From Cutaneotrichosporon cavernicola (lineage: Eukaryota; Basidiomycota; Tremellomycetes; Trichosporonales; Trichosporonaceae), in the NCBI RefSeq assembly GCF_030864355.1, contig NC_083393.1, positions 3,410,001-3,474,000 of the forward strand: a stretch of 64,000 nucleotides of DNA, written 5' to 3'. Positions 10,590 through 21,798 of this stretch are shown in pieces. How positions within the stretch are numbered: the first letter of the stretch is position 1; each line of letters opens with the position of its first letter. The position numbers were made by a program, and so were the translations under genes. The notes below the pieces were generated by a model. That model was not told the DNA's origin, searched no databases, and saw only the letters and a program-made list of their open reading frames with translations.

Positions 10590-13500
10590 CTACACGTCTG
10601 CAACCTTGCGCGTAGCCGTGACACGGCGCTCGACGCTCCCGCGCAGCGCCTTAGCGGCGGCCTGGACGCGCGCGTCGGCCTTCTCCTCCCCCTCCTTGCA
10701 CGCAGTAAGCACCCGGTCGTAGAGGTTAAACGGCGTGTCCGAACTCGCATCCTTCCTCTCCGGTGCGGCTTGGGCGCGCAGAGCGTCGGCGCTCCACTCA
10801 ATCGCCTCGCCAATCCATCCGAAGCTGAGTGCGCGCCCAATCCATCCGGGAGCATCGCGCGCCAGCTCTCCCTGCACAAGCCACGCTGGCATGGCCCAGT
10901 TACGTGCGGCATCCTCATTCAAGCTGAAGAACGTGTCCGCCACCGCTGCGGTGTATCTGTATCGCGTGTCCGGGCCGTCGTGTCTACCCAGCGCGATTTG
11001 GAGGTATCGCAGTGCTAGGGCGGACGGTGGGCCGCGCAACCGGGCAGTAGCGGGAGCGCGGAGGAAGGCTGCGCGCGCGTCGCCCCGTCTCGCGCCGCGG
11101 GAGAGCTCGACACACCGCGTGGCTAGGGCGATGAAAATATCCGTCATGTCGACGCGCATCTCGGCGGCCGCGAGGAACGCATCGTCGAACCTGTCGCGCT
11201 GGGTGAAGAAACCCACGATCTCGGCTGGGGAAAGGGAGACGTTGCCAGCCAGTAGGTCAGGGACTTCGGGGGCGAGCTGGAGGTGCGCCAGGATCGCACG
11301 GTACTCGGCCCGCATGTCTGACAGCGTCACTATGTCTGTGGGCGGGGAGGAACTCGCGAACACGTCCTCCGGGATGTAGGAAGTTACCCGGCAGCGCTTG
11401 GCTCCGCGGGATGAAGGGAGGGCGATCCAGGCATTGCGCTTGTCGACGAGGGAGAGGGCGTTGATTGCCGCTAAGAAGGAGCGGGCGCGCAGCGCAGCAA
11501 TCTCGGTGCGGTTCAGCTTCGAGCTGACCTCGGCGAAACGGGTTGCTTGCGCGTACATTGTTTCGCCGGCTGAGCGGTAGTCGCCTCGACTGATGTGCCA
11601 CGAGTACAGCACCTCGTAGTAGTTTGGTGTGCGGAGAGGATCCGAGTTGCGTGCCTTGAAGTTGAGGCGCTCCTCGACCTCCTTCTGGAACCCGATGAAG
11701 CCGAGCGAGTTGAGACGCCCGATCTCGTTCGACTCACACATCGCGCTGATGAGCTGGCCGAGAAGGTCGCGCTTGTCGGCTAATGGCGCGTCCGTGAGGG
11801 TCGCGTACGCGTCCTCATACTGCCCCAACTGGAGGTACGCAAGGAAGATGCGCGTCCAGATATCCTTGGCCTCGCCGCCGTCCATCGACTGCAGTGCGCG
11901 CTCACCAAACCGCGCGACGGGCACCCACAGTTCGCGCTGCTCAACCACGTTCATCACGTGGTGGAAGTACGCGCCAAGCGCATTCTTGTTACGCCATTCA
12001 GGGTTGATCGCCTGTAACGAGCCGTCTGAAGTCAGCTCTGTGTCAATAGAGATAAGCTCACCTCTGCAGCCAGCCGAAGCTCGTTCGAGGAACAATGCAC
12101 CGCGCTCGATCTCGCCAACCTCTATCAGCGCCATGCCGTGGACGTACGCCGTCCCGGACGACAGGGGGTAGAGCTGGGTCAGCTCGCCAGCCGTTGCAGC
12201 GTGTCCGTCTGCGAGCACCGTATAGGCAAGCCTGATGTCGGCAGCTCGCGGCTCGACGTCGAACTGTTCGCTGCCCACGAGGCCGAGGTCCGCAAGGAGG
12301 CTGCTTGCCATGTCGAATAAGCACGCCACCGTGTCGCGCGGCGCCTGTTGTACGAGGGGATGCGCCAGCAATGCGTGCAAGAGCGAGTAGGCAGTGTCGT
12401 ATCCGTCGCTGTCGACGCCCTTGTCCTCGTTCTCGCGCATCTTGAGGCCGCCAAACGCCACGAGCACGTCGTCTCTCCCGCTCCACTTCTGGATCTCGCG
12501 TTCACCCTCTCCGGCTCCGGTTTTCTGCGACAGCCACGACAGAACATGGTAACGGTGATACGTGACCTGCGCACGGGCGATGACCTCGATGAGCGTCTCG
12601 GATGATTCGTCGTCCTCGGCAAGGTCGGAAGACGTGGTCATGTGGAACAGCGCCACCAGGAGGATATCGCGTGCCATGGCGAAGCGCGCCGCAATGACAG
12701 CAGAGACAGTCGCCGTGAGGAGTGCGTTGCCGAAACCCGACAACGACCAGTTATCCGCCTTCAGTGACCCGCACGCTGCTGCGGGCCAGCTCGAGAGGAT
12801 GTCGAGCTCGTCAGAGAGCGTACGAGGAACCGATGACGATTCGGCAAGCGCACGCGTGACGTGGTCCCGAGTCTCGTCGGTGAGGTACGGCTCGACAAAC
12901 TCATCCCACAGGCCACCAGCCAGCTCTTCTGGTGGGACCTGGGCCGGCACAGACAGTTCGTTGTCGAGGTGACTGAGCAGCGCGTCGAGAGCGGATGTGC
13001 TGCCGTCACCTGATTCTGAGTTCGAGAGCACGTTTGACAACGTCTCGCCTGCCACGGCTGCGGCAGTGATCGCACGGCGCGCTTTTGGCGGCGCCAGAGC
13101 AGGATACAGCGCGCGGAGAGCACCCTCCGGGAGCGACTGGAACTCGGCCGCTTGTTGAGGTGCCTGGCCCAGGTGAACGAGAACGGCCGACGTGTCCTCC
13201 TGTACAGGCGTGGACGCACCCTCGCGGTCGAGGATGACGAGCTGGCCGTTGAGCGACGTCGTGGCGACAGGCCATCTGCCCTGCTTGTCCAGCTCGCACA
13301 GGCGGGCCCAGACTCCGAGCCACTGCTGCTTCAACTCTGCGCGGAACTCGTGAACGACTGGTGCGCCGGTCTGTGGGCTCGTCTTCATCGTCAACGCACA
13401 GCCCACAGCCGCCATGAAGCGCTCGTTGAGGCTGCGGTAGACGATGCTGCGGAGCCGCTCCTGATAGATAGCAGGGAGTTGGCTGACGTAGTCGTCGAGG

Positions 13501-14959
13501 GCAGTGGTAAGATCGAGGGTGGAGAAGCGGCCGGGATAGAGGAGGTGCTTGGCGAAGACCTCGGAGATGTCCTCGCTTGCGTTTGGCTGGGCAGGGTCGG
13601 GCGGGTCAAGGCTGAGGATCGTGTCAAAGTAAGACGTGTCGTAGCGCTCTACGCCGTCGTAGCACGCCGCCCGCTGCCAGTCGAGCACCATGCGTGGCTT
13701 GGTCGGCGGCGCGTGGTACGTCGAGAACTGGAGGATGTCGTTGATGGGCACAGAGTCGGCCTCGAGCTTGCCTTTGGCGTCCCAGACAGCCCAGAGACGC
13801 CACCCGTCGGCCGCGTCCGTCCGTGTTGGCGGCTGGACCTCGAAGCCTCGCAGCTCGCTCCCGGCCGATGCTGGTGACCCCGCCCGCTCGCCGGCGTACA
13901 CGAGGTCATTGGCTCCCGACGAGGTGTTCGACGCGCGGTAGAACACAAATGTGCCTGGAACCGAGGGGTTGTAGGGGGTGGCGATGAAGACGACCACTAT
14001 GTGCGAACAGCGCGAGGCTGGGTTCGGGTGGGGCACGATGCGAATGAGCGACGTCGAGTGGTCGGTGGACGGCTGTGAGCTCGACAGGTGGTTTGCGGGA
14101 ACGAGGTCCTGCGTGGCGAGCCGGACGTCCAACGTCTTGAGGCACTGTCCGGTGACGCTCGACCACGTACGGAGCTTCGAGTCGCGCGAGAACGAATACA
14201 ACACGGGGATCTGGTCTTCATAGTCGAACTCCGCGAGCGACGTGATGGTCTCGTCGGAGCCTCGGCTGAAGAAGCCTAAGCGGAGTCTGGAGTGGCCGCG
14301 GTGCTGAGACGTTGTCCAGTTAGGATTTTCTGATGTAAGATTACGACCGCAGCATTAAGCTTACCGGGTGTAGAGTCTGGGAGGCGGTCGACCTTGACGA
14401 TGCCGCCGTCGGTGCAGCCGAGGACAACGGTGTTCTGGCTCACGGCAGCCCAGCTCGCGATCCCGCCAGCAGCGTGGATTGTCTCGTCGTCAAGCTCGAC
14501 TTCTTCGACCCACTCCAAGTCCTTGGTAACGAACTTGATGCGGTCGCCTGCATCAGCGAACGAAGCCAGAGGGAAGGTGAATCGGTAGATCACGTCGGCG
14601 GTGGTGACGGCCAAGACTGTGAGCATCCCAGCCCCAAAGTCGGGGACAATGCAGCCAGACACGAGCGGCCGCAATGGGTCGGGGAGTACGATACGCAGCA
14701 CGCTCGGTGGTGAGTTGGACTTGGCGTCGATAACGGGAGAGAGGGAGCGCAGCTCGAGCGCGTACCCGTTGAATACTGAGCGCGCTAGTGTGCCTGTCTG
14801 CGCATCAAAGGACGCGCTGAGCGCATGCTCGGCGTGCAGGGGTGAGTTGTACTCGTCCTGGGTGGCGGGAAAGGTGCGCTCTGAGGGCACCGCCACCTCG
14901 ACCGCAGCCGTCTCGGCCAGGTGCGCGTGCACGAGCTCGAAGGGTGTGTACAGCGACAT
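10590..14959 (-). CDS. NUP120: Nuclear pore Y-complex nucleoporin Nup120/Nup160
   Basis: Exons (minus) 14959-14365, 14329-12062 and 12025-10590, giving 1432 aa, which suits the Nup160 family. Introns are 35 and 36 nt. The N-terminal half is a beta-propeller (VLGCTDGGIVKVDRLPD; FSRDSKLRTWSSVTGQCLKTLDVR is a typical blade). The C-terminal half is an alpha-solenoid with repeated helical hairpins (for example EDAYATLTDAPLADKRDLLGQLI). In the family it forms one arm of the Y-complex scaffold, needed for pore assembly and mRNA export. The 36-nt intron (12026-12061) is a multiple of three without an in-frame stop, so unspliced RNA would still be readable. It is convergent with the Sec7 gene, leaving 139 bases between stops. 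The start MSLYTPFELVH is preferred over upstream in-frame ATGs. Confidence 0.9.
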
Positions 14960-15313
14960 GGTGATGGCTGTACGGCACTTCCGCTCCCCCCTATTCGAAG
15001 TGGGGTGTGGCTGAGCTGGCGAGGCGTCGGATCGTTGAGGAAACGAGTGGATCCGCGGCGCAGAGACGTAGAAGAGGGTAGAGGGAGATGGGTAGATGGA
15101 TGTGATGATGTGAGTGCAAGGGTGGGTGTGGATGGTTGTTGGTCCAGAAAACGACAACCCACAATTTGCTTCCGTCTCTGAAGTCACCACCCGCCTAGCA
15201 ACAATCATTCCGCTTCACTCATCCTCTCAACGTCTCATCCCATCAACTGGTGCGTATGCTTCACCTCTCAGGAGGCAGCTTGCGTTTTGCTATGACAGCT
15301 GATGACAGGTATC
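14960..15313. promoter_or_regulatory. Divergent promoter, NUP120 / SSU72
   Basis: 354 bases shared by two divergent housekeeping genes. The NUP120 side is TC-rich in transcript sense, and the SSU72 side carries CACTCATCCTCTCAACGTCTCATCC before the start. No further site can be named. Confidence 0.5.
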
Positions 15314-16698
15314 ATGGATCCAAGAAGACGGGACCCGCGCCTGCGCGGCGCGTACGGCCCCAGCGGCGGACAAGGCGGCTACAGCGGCCAGCCGCCAAAC
15401 TACGGCGGCGGTGGTGGTGGTGGTGGTGGTGGTGAATACAGACAAGGAGGGCCTGGAGCTCCTGGAGGAGTGCAAGGTGGGGTATATCCGCAGCATGGTG
15501 GGCCACAAGGAGGAGACAGATACAACCGCGGATCGAACTCACCCTTCCCTCCGAGCGACCCGCGCCTGCGCGGCCAGACCTCGACACCGCCGTACGGCGA
15601 GTCCCGCGATCCCCGGCGCGACCAGCGCGACCCGCGTGACCGCGACCCTCGCAGGAGAGGACCTCCCCCAAGTGGTCCACCAGAACGTGCTCCGGCGCCT
15701 GAGTACCGACCCACACCGCCTCAGACCGAGGTGGCGCGAACGAACGGCGCGGCAGGTGGGGCGGTGGTGGAGGACGAACCCAAGATCCGGCAGCGGCCAC
15801 TGTTCTGTGTTGTGTGCGCGAGTAATAATGTGAGTTTTCCCGGGCTAGATCATCCAACTGACGCCAGAATCGGTCGATGGAGGCGCACAAGGTGTTAAAG
15901 TGCGTCGGAACTCTCTTCCCTCAGCTTTACCCCTTCAGACCGTTTGGCTCTCTCCTCATCCTCACCATCCTTCCCACTTATGCTCCTTATCTTCTCTTCC
16001 AACCCCGACCCGCCTCCTTATCTGTTCGCAGGCGCTGACATCAGTGAGGCAGGTCTGCGCGTTATCTCGGCAGGCACAGGTTCCGCGGTGCGGTTGCCGG
16101 GCCCAGCGATCGACAAGCCGAACGTTTACCGCTTCGGCACACCGTACGACTACATCTACAAGGACCTCGACTCCAAGGACCCGAAGCTGTGAGCTAAGAG
16201 CAATCTGAGGAGCTGACAGCAGATACACGGCCAACGGGCTGCTGCCGATGCTGGACCGCAACCGCAAAGTCAAGCTCGCCCCAGAAAAGTGGCAGGAGCA
16301 GCGCGCGGTCCTCGCCGACGTTGTCATCACCTGCGAGGAGCGGTGCTACGATGCGGTCTGCGAGGGTGAGTGGTCCCTGCTCGGAGTACCAGCGGTTCCA
16401 AATGTCGTTAGCGAGGTGCCTGACCCCAGACATGCTCGCTCGTGGAGGCGAGTTCAACCGCCCGATTCACATCATCAACGTTGAGATCAAAGATAATCCC
16501 GAGGAGGCGCACATTGCGGGCAAGTCGATTCTCGAACTGTGTCAGAAGGTGAGTGGTGATATTTCCGGCGGTAGATCCGGTGGCTGACACGGTCAGATTG
16601 AAGAGGCGCGTGACCTGGACGCTCACATCGATGACATCTTGGTAGCCCACTCTGACAAGCACCCACACGCACTGCTGCACACTGTCACATTCTTCTGA
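15314..16698 (+). CDS. SSU72: RNA polymerase II CTD phosphatase Ssu72 with long RGG/DPR-rich N-terminal extension
   Basis: Six exons: 15314-15829, 15868-15899, 16045-16188, 16223-16365, 16430-16548 and 16597-16698, giving 351 aa. The C-terminal ~190 residues are full-length Ssu72: phosphatase loop [12 protein letters not shown] (C168-x5-R174), [24 protein letters not shown], the CEERCYD acid and the family tail [12 protein letters not shown]. Ssu72 removes Ser5/Ser7 phosphate from the Pol II CTD and is part of CPF. The first ~162 residues are extra: Arg/Asp/Pro-rich repeats ([14 protein letters not shown]), a GGY/GGG patch from a (GGT)n run at ~15406-15433, and a Pro-rich segment, all predicted disordered. 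An in-frame ATG at 15302 would add four residues. Introns are 38, 145, 34, 64 and 48 nt. Confidence 0.93.
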
Positions 16699-17244
16699 GT
16701 AACCATGCATGTATACAGCTACTCTTGGTGTTAGGAGAGGCGTTGAATGATCAGATTGCTGATGCATGTGAAGAGGAGATTGATGAGTTTCCAGGGCAAC
16801 ATGCCGCATTTTGGCGTGTTGCCACTGCCAAATCCATCGTTCCTCCCTCTTCTTGGCCCACTTCCATCTCGTCAATCGCCACACTTTCATCTTGCAAACC
16901 TACAAGACTTGCAACGCTCCCCTCTTCCATCTACTCTTTACTCTTCACTCTTTACTCTTCACTCTTTTCCGTGGCCTTTGTGGCCAGACAGACCGACCCC
17001 GAGCACCAGCCCACAAACGCGAAGGACAGCGGTCGGTCACAAACTCAAACTCTTAACGGCACGCTTTGGCCTCATCTTCCCAACCAACCACTCACCTTCC
17101 CCATCTTCCCTCACCTCCTCTCGCACCCCCTCCCCCCGCCCGTTCCCAACAGTCACGCTCCGCGCTCGACCGTGTCCTTCTTGCTGTTTCCACAAACCCG
17201 ATCGCGACACACCCTCACTGCGCGTGCGCGGCGCGCTATGAGCC
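16699..17244 (+). promoter_or_regulatory. CDC7 promoter and 5' leader with CT-rich tandem repeat and overlapping uORF
   Basis: 546 bases. The stretch ~16925-16970 is a tandem CTCTTTACTCTTCACTC-type repeat, and the rest of the leader is C-rich. An ATG at 17238 opens a 14-codon reading frame that ends with TGA at 17282 and overlaps the kinase start codon at 17245 out of frame. Whether it is transcribed as leader depends on the start site, which cannot be seen. Confidence 0.5.
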
Positions 17245-20200
17245 ATGTCGTCGTCCCCACTCTCAAACTACAGTCTCGGTGATCTACTGGGTCGAGGGGC
17301 GAGTGCAAATGTCTACCGCGCACTCAACTTCCAAACGGGTGAGACGGTCGCGATCAAGCAGATCTCGGTCGCGTCCCTGCCCGCCAGCAGTGTGCCGGAC
17401 ATTATGAGCGAGATTGACCTGCTCAAGAACCTCAACCACCCCAACATTGTCAAGTACAAGGGGTTTGCGCGCGACAAGGAGAATCTCTTCATCGTCCTCG
17501 AGTACTGCGAGAACGGGTCGCTGCAGAACATTCTCAAGCGCTATGGCAAGTTCCCCGAGTCGCTTGTCGCAGTCTACATGCGTCAGGTGCTCGAAGGACT
17601 GCTGTACCTGCACGACCAGGGTGTGATCCACCGCGACATCAAGGGTGCCAACATCCTCACCAATAAGGACGGTTGCGTCAAGCTCGCCGACTTTGGCGTG
17701 AGCAGTCGCGCGCCAAAGCCCGACCTCGCGGCCGCGGCCGCGCATCCAGACGCGGACATCGAGGTCGTCGGTAGCCCGTACTGGATGGCGCCCGAAGTCA
17801 TCGAACAGTCCGGCGCAACGGCGGTGTCTGACGTATGGAGCGTCGGATGTGTCGTCGTCGAGCTGCTCGAGGGCAAGCCGCCGTTCGGTAACCTTACGCC
17901 CATGCAGGCGCTATTTCGGATCGTGCAAGACCCATCCATGAGGATACCGGAGGGCGCTAGTCCGGTGTGTTTCAAATGGCCGATCTGGGATATGGGGAAA
18001 GGAGGCAGCTGACACCAGATCGTCAAGGACTTTCTATATCAATGCTTCCAGAAAGACCCCAACCTGCGTGTCTCAGCTCGTAAGCTCCTACGTCACCCGT
18101 GGATGCAGACGGCCAAGAAGGGAAGCGACGAGCCGGCTGCGGCTGTGGAGGCCATTCAGAAGGTGCAGGCGTGGAACGAGGCGCTGAATGGTGAGACGCC
18201 AACTGCTGCGCGATACTGACAGCAGCCGTCCCGAAGAACTCGGGGACCATCCGACGGCTGCCAGTGTTGAAGAAGGCCAAGGAAGAGGTCAAGGGCGACC
18301 GCAGCGACGCAACGATTGCGCCCGCCAAGCCCAAGGGGGGACAAGGCACGGCCGGGTTGCTGCAGAAGAACCAGCACGTTAGCGACGCCCTCAGCCGCGC
18401 GCGCGAGAGCGACGAGACGGAGAAGTGGGACGACGATTTTGCTCTCGACATATCCCTACCCAAGTTAACACATAAGGCGAGTCCCGTACCGCCAGAAGAA
18501 GTCGACACGAACCATGCGACGGTGCGTCCCTCGCGCGATGCATTGGCGGCGAGCAAGAAAGCAAGCAAGGGTCGGCCGCAGTCCATCGAGGAAGACTACT
18601 CGGATCTTGGATTAGAGGGCGACGAGCTCAAGATCAAGGCGTCGATCATGAGGGTGAGCTAATGGTGCCATTTGGGTCTGACAGTAGTCGCAACATAGGG
18701 GCAGGAAACCGATCTTGCATCCCAACGACCTCTATAAGATCGGTACGATCAAGCCATACTCGTCCAAGCCCGCTACGCCACCATCCCTTCCATCTCTTCC
18801 CCAAGCTGCATCCGTGCCACCATCCAAGCCGCCCCCCGCAGCGCCTGCCTCTGCACCACAACCACCACAACCACCACCACCACCAAGAGTGCCCTCCCCT
18901 GCCTCGTCTCCAACGGTATCCGTGACCAACAGCCCGACGCTTCCAACCAAGACGCCACCAGGGTCACGGCAAAGCTCGCTGCGCGGCCGCAATGCGTCGA
19001 ACAACCACCTCGAGCTCCTCAAGTACACTGAGGCTGACGATGAGGACTACTCAGACATGTTCGGCGGACCGGCTGCGAACGAGGACGGTATGTTCTAGAG
19101 TGTCTTTGGCGGTCAGCTGACGGCAGGGACGAACACGATGGGATCTTTGCAACTCACAAGGCGGTCCAACAGGTCATGGGTGGACGAGGACGAGGAAGGG
19201 GTTGATCCGTTCGCCGAACTCGAAGACGACTTCGCCACGGACAGCTACGAAGAAAACCTCCGCCGCGACCGGCGAGCTGCCAAGCAGGCGAGCGTCGAGC
19301 GCCTCATCGTGCGCCTCGAAACCAGCATCCCGGCCGCGCAACTGAAGGAGGTTTCGGAGGAGCTGGTGGGTGGTTATGCTGACCTTGTACTCACCGCACC
19401 AGTTGTCAACCCTCGAGAACGCACCACCAGATATGCAGCTCGAGCGCCACTTCGTGCAGAATCGTGGCATGCTTGCGTGAGTGGGCACAGCCAGCGGCGC
19501 TGACCACAGACTATTGGACGTGCTCGAGACCCATCTCAATCGGCGTGACCACGTCCGCGAGCTTCCCATGTCGTTACTCAAGATTGTCAACTTTGTGAGT
19601 GGTTTGCACGTCCATGCTGACCCCAGATCGTAGCTGTCGACGTCGATAATCTCGAATCATTCTGTCTCGTTGGTGGTATCCCCGTCATGATCGTGAGCTC
19701 GAAATACCCCAGCCGGAAGCTGACACCAGCCGTATACTAGTAAGAGGTATCACCTTAATATCCGCCTCGAAGCATCCACATTCATTCAAAATCTCACTCG
19801 CAGCGCGTTAACGCTGCAAATGTTCATCTCGTGCGTGTGCTACGCTATCCGTGTCCTCAGCTGACCTCAGATGTCGCGGGTTAAAGGTGCTCGTCGACCT
19901 CCTGGACGAGGACTACTCCGTCAACGAGGCACTGATCCTCTCCGCGCTAGAGGGTATCGGAAGTGTGTTCGATCTGCAATCGCCCACCCCCAAACCCGAC
20001 TTCTGTCGCATGTTCACACGAGAAGGCATTATGGATCCACTATCGACAGCGCTCCTAGCCTTAATCAAGGACAAGGACGCGGACGAGGACGTGACAAAGC
20101 GGTGCCTCGACGTGCTTCTCCTCTTCTCACAGGTTGCGCAGGCAGACTCGCATGTCCGCCAGTCTTTCGCCGAACGGACGATCATGATGCGGCTTCTCCG

Positions 20201-21351
20201 CGCGCTCGACCTGCTCCCCCGCAAACTGCTTGTCACGGAGATCAAGGCCGTCAAGCACCTTGCGACACATCCCCAGCTTGTCGAGGTGCTGCAGAACTCG
20301 AACGCCGTCGAGATTCTCGTCGACCTACTTGGCAAGACGCTCAAGGGCTCGTACAGCAACGAGATCTGCTCGCACATTTTTCAGACCATCTTTTCCATGT
20401 GCCGCTTGTCCAAGTCGCGGCAGGAAGAGGCCGCGGCCGCTGGCATCATTCCCCTCCTTAAGCGCGTCATTATGTCCAAGTCGCAGCTCAAGCAGTTCGC
20501 GCTGCCCGTGCTCTGTGACCTAGCGAACGCTGGCAAGCAGTCCCGCCGACTCCTGTGGCAGAACGAGGGGCTGAACAGTGAGCGTAATCGGACAGATTAT
20601 GTAACTGACCCTAGTGTATCTTGACCTCCTGGACGATCCCTACTGGCGTGTGAGCGCGCTCGAGGCGCTCACAGCGTGGATGCAGGACGAACCTGCGCGC
20701 GTTGAAGGAGAGCTGCTCAGTAAAGAGTCTGTCGACTGCTTGACCAAGTGCTTCGTGCAGTCATCGTCGCAGTCGTACGAGCGCATCCTAGAGCCGTTCC
20801 TCAAAATCATGCGTCTTTCACCGCCACTGACGAACGCGTTCGTCTCCCCTACCTTCCTGACGCGCCTCGCTGAGACACTCGAGCGCCAGACCAAGGCCGG
20901 CATCACGCTCAACCTGCTGCGCATTACACGGTTAGCCTTGGAGTCGCATCCGCAGCGCCTAGCGCTCGTGCCGCGCTACCGGTTTGACCGAATCATCAAG
21001 CGCCTTGCACTACAGAACGACCCCGTTCTTGTCCGCGAGCTCGCGCAGCAGGTTTATCCCGTTCTCGTAGGAGGCACGTTACCTGCGCCGTCATCCAGCG
21101 CGATGGGCGAGGGGAAACGCAAAATCACAGCTGTGCGCCGCAAGAGCACAGACATGTCCCCTCCGCTCGGGTACCATGGCTTCTCCAACTCGGGGCAGGG
21201 CATACCGCCCCGCCGCGTTGGGGCGCACGCGCGCACAGCCAGCGACGAGATTCGGCGCTCGGTCCTCGGCCCGCCTATCGAGAACGGAGAGGAACGCGCT
21301 TCGTCTGACGGGAGGCGGCCCAAGAGCGGGATACCACGCAACGTCAAGTAG
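17245..21351 (+). CDS. CDC7: Cdc7/Cdc15/SepH-type septation initiation (SIN/MEN) protein kinase
   Basis: Eleven exons: 17245-17964, 18019-18190, 18226-18653, 18688-19087, 19127-19365, 19403-19476, 19510-19594, 19627-19692, 19730-19830, 19871-20577 and 20615-21351, giving 1242 aa. The N-terminal Ser/Thr kinase domain (~9-260) is intact: glycine loop [15 protein letters not shown] lysine, HRDIKGAN (Asp 131), DFG and a [10 protein letters not shown] segment. A Pro/Ser linker follows, then an acidic segment ([11 protein letters not shown]) and a helical armadillo-like region ([22 protein letters not shown] onward). This is the layout of S. pombe Cdc7 / A. nidulans SepH, which signal from spindle poles to trigger septation. 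The names differ between species; it is not the DDK kinase of budding yeast. Introns are mostly 32-40 nt. The intron at 18654-18687 uses a TAG acceptor because the nearer CAG would create an immediate stop. Confidence 0.9.
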
Positions 21352-21798
21352 GCCGGCTCGCTGTGCGAGAGAGAAGAGCTGACGCCAGGGAGATCTGGGA
21401 CGCGGGCGAGAACGGCCGGAGTCGCCTCCGACCGCCTGCCGTGAGGCCAAAGCTGACGAGTAGGGGAGAGTAAGGATAATAGTTTAGGGCGGCAGAGGAT
21501 TATGTAGCATGCCGGTTTGGCCCAGTGTAACGATACGTTTGCATGCCGTAGTCGAGCGCATTTCCTCCGGAGGAGTGGTTTAGCGATCCGGAGAAGGAGT
21601 GGGGCAGGAGCGTTGGCCAATGTTTGGGCGTCAGGCTGGGACGGAAGTAAAACCACGCGCCTGCCTTCGCTGTCAACAAGCCCCTCTCAAGCTCTCATCT
21701 TGCACTCACTCAACCCTCACTCAACCCTCACTCTCCATCAATCCATTACAAACACTTGTCCATCACCCCAGACACCTCGTCTGCGCGCGCTCTCCGCA
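21352..21798 (+). promoter_or_regulatory. Intergenic, CDC7 to borealin, with CTCA-rich leader
   Basis: 447 bases holding the 3' flank of the kinase and the borealin promoter. A short tandem CACTCAACCCTCACTCAACCCTCACT lies about 70-100 bases before the borealin start. No RNA gene was recognised. Confidence 0.5.
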
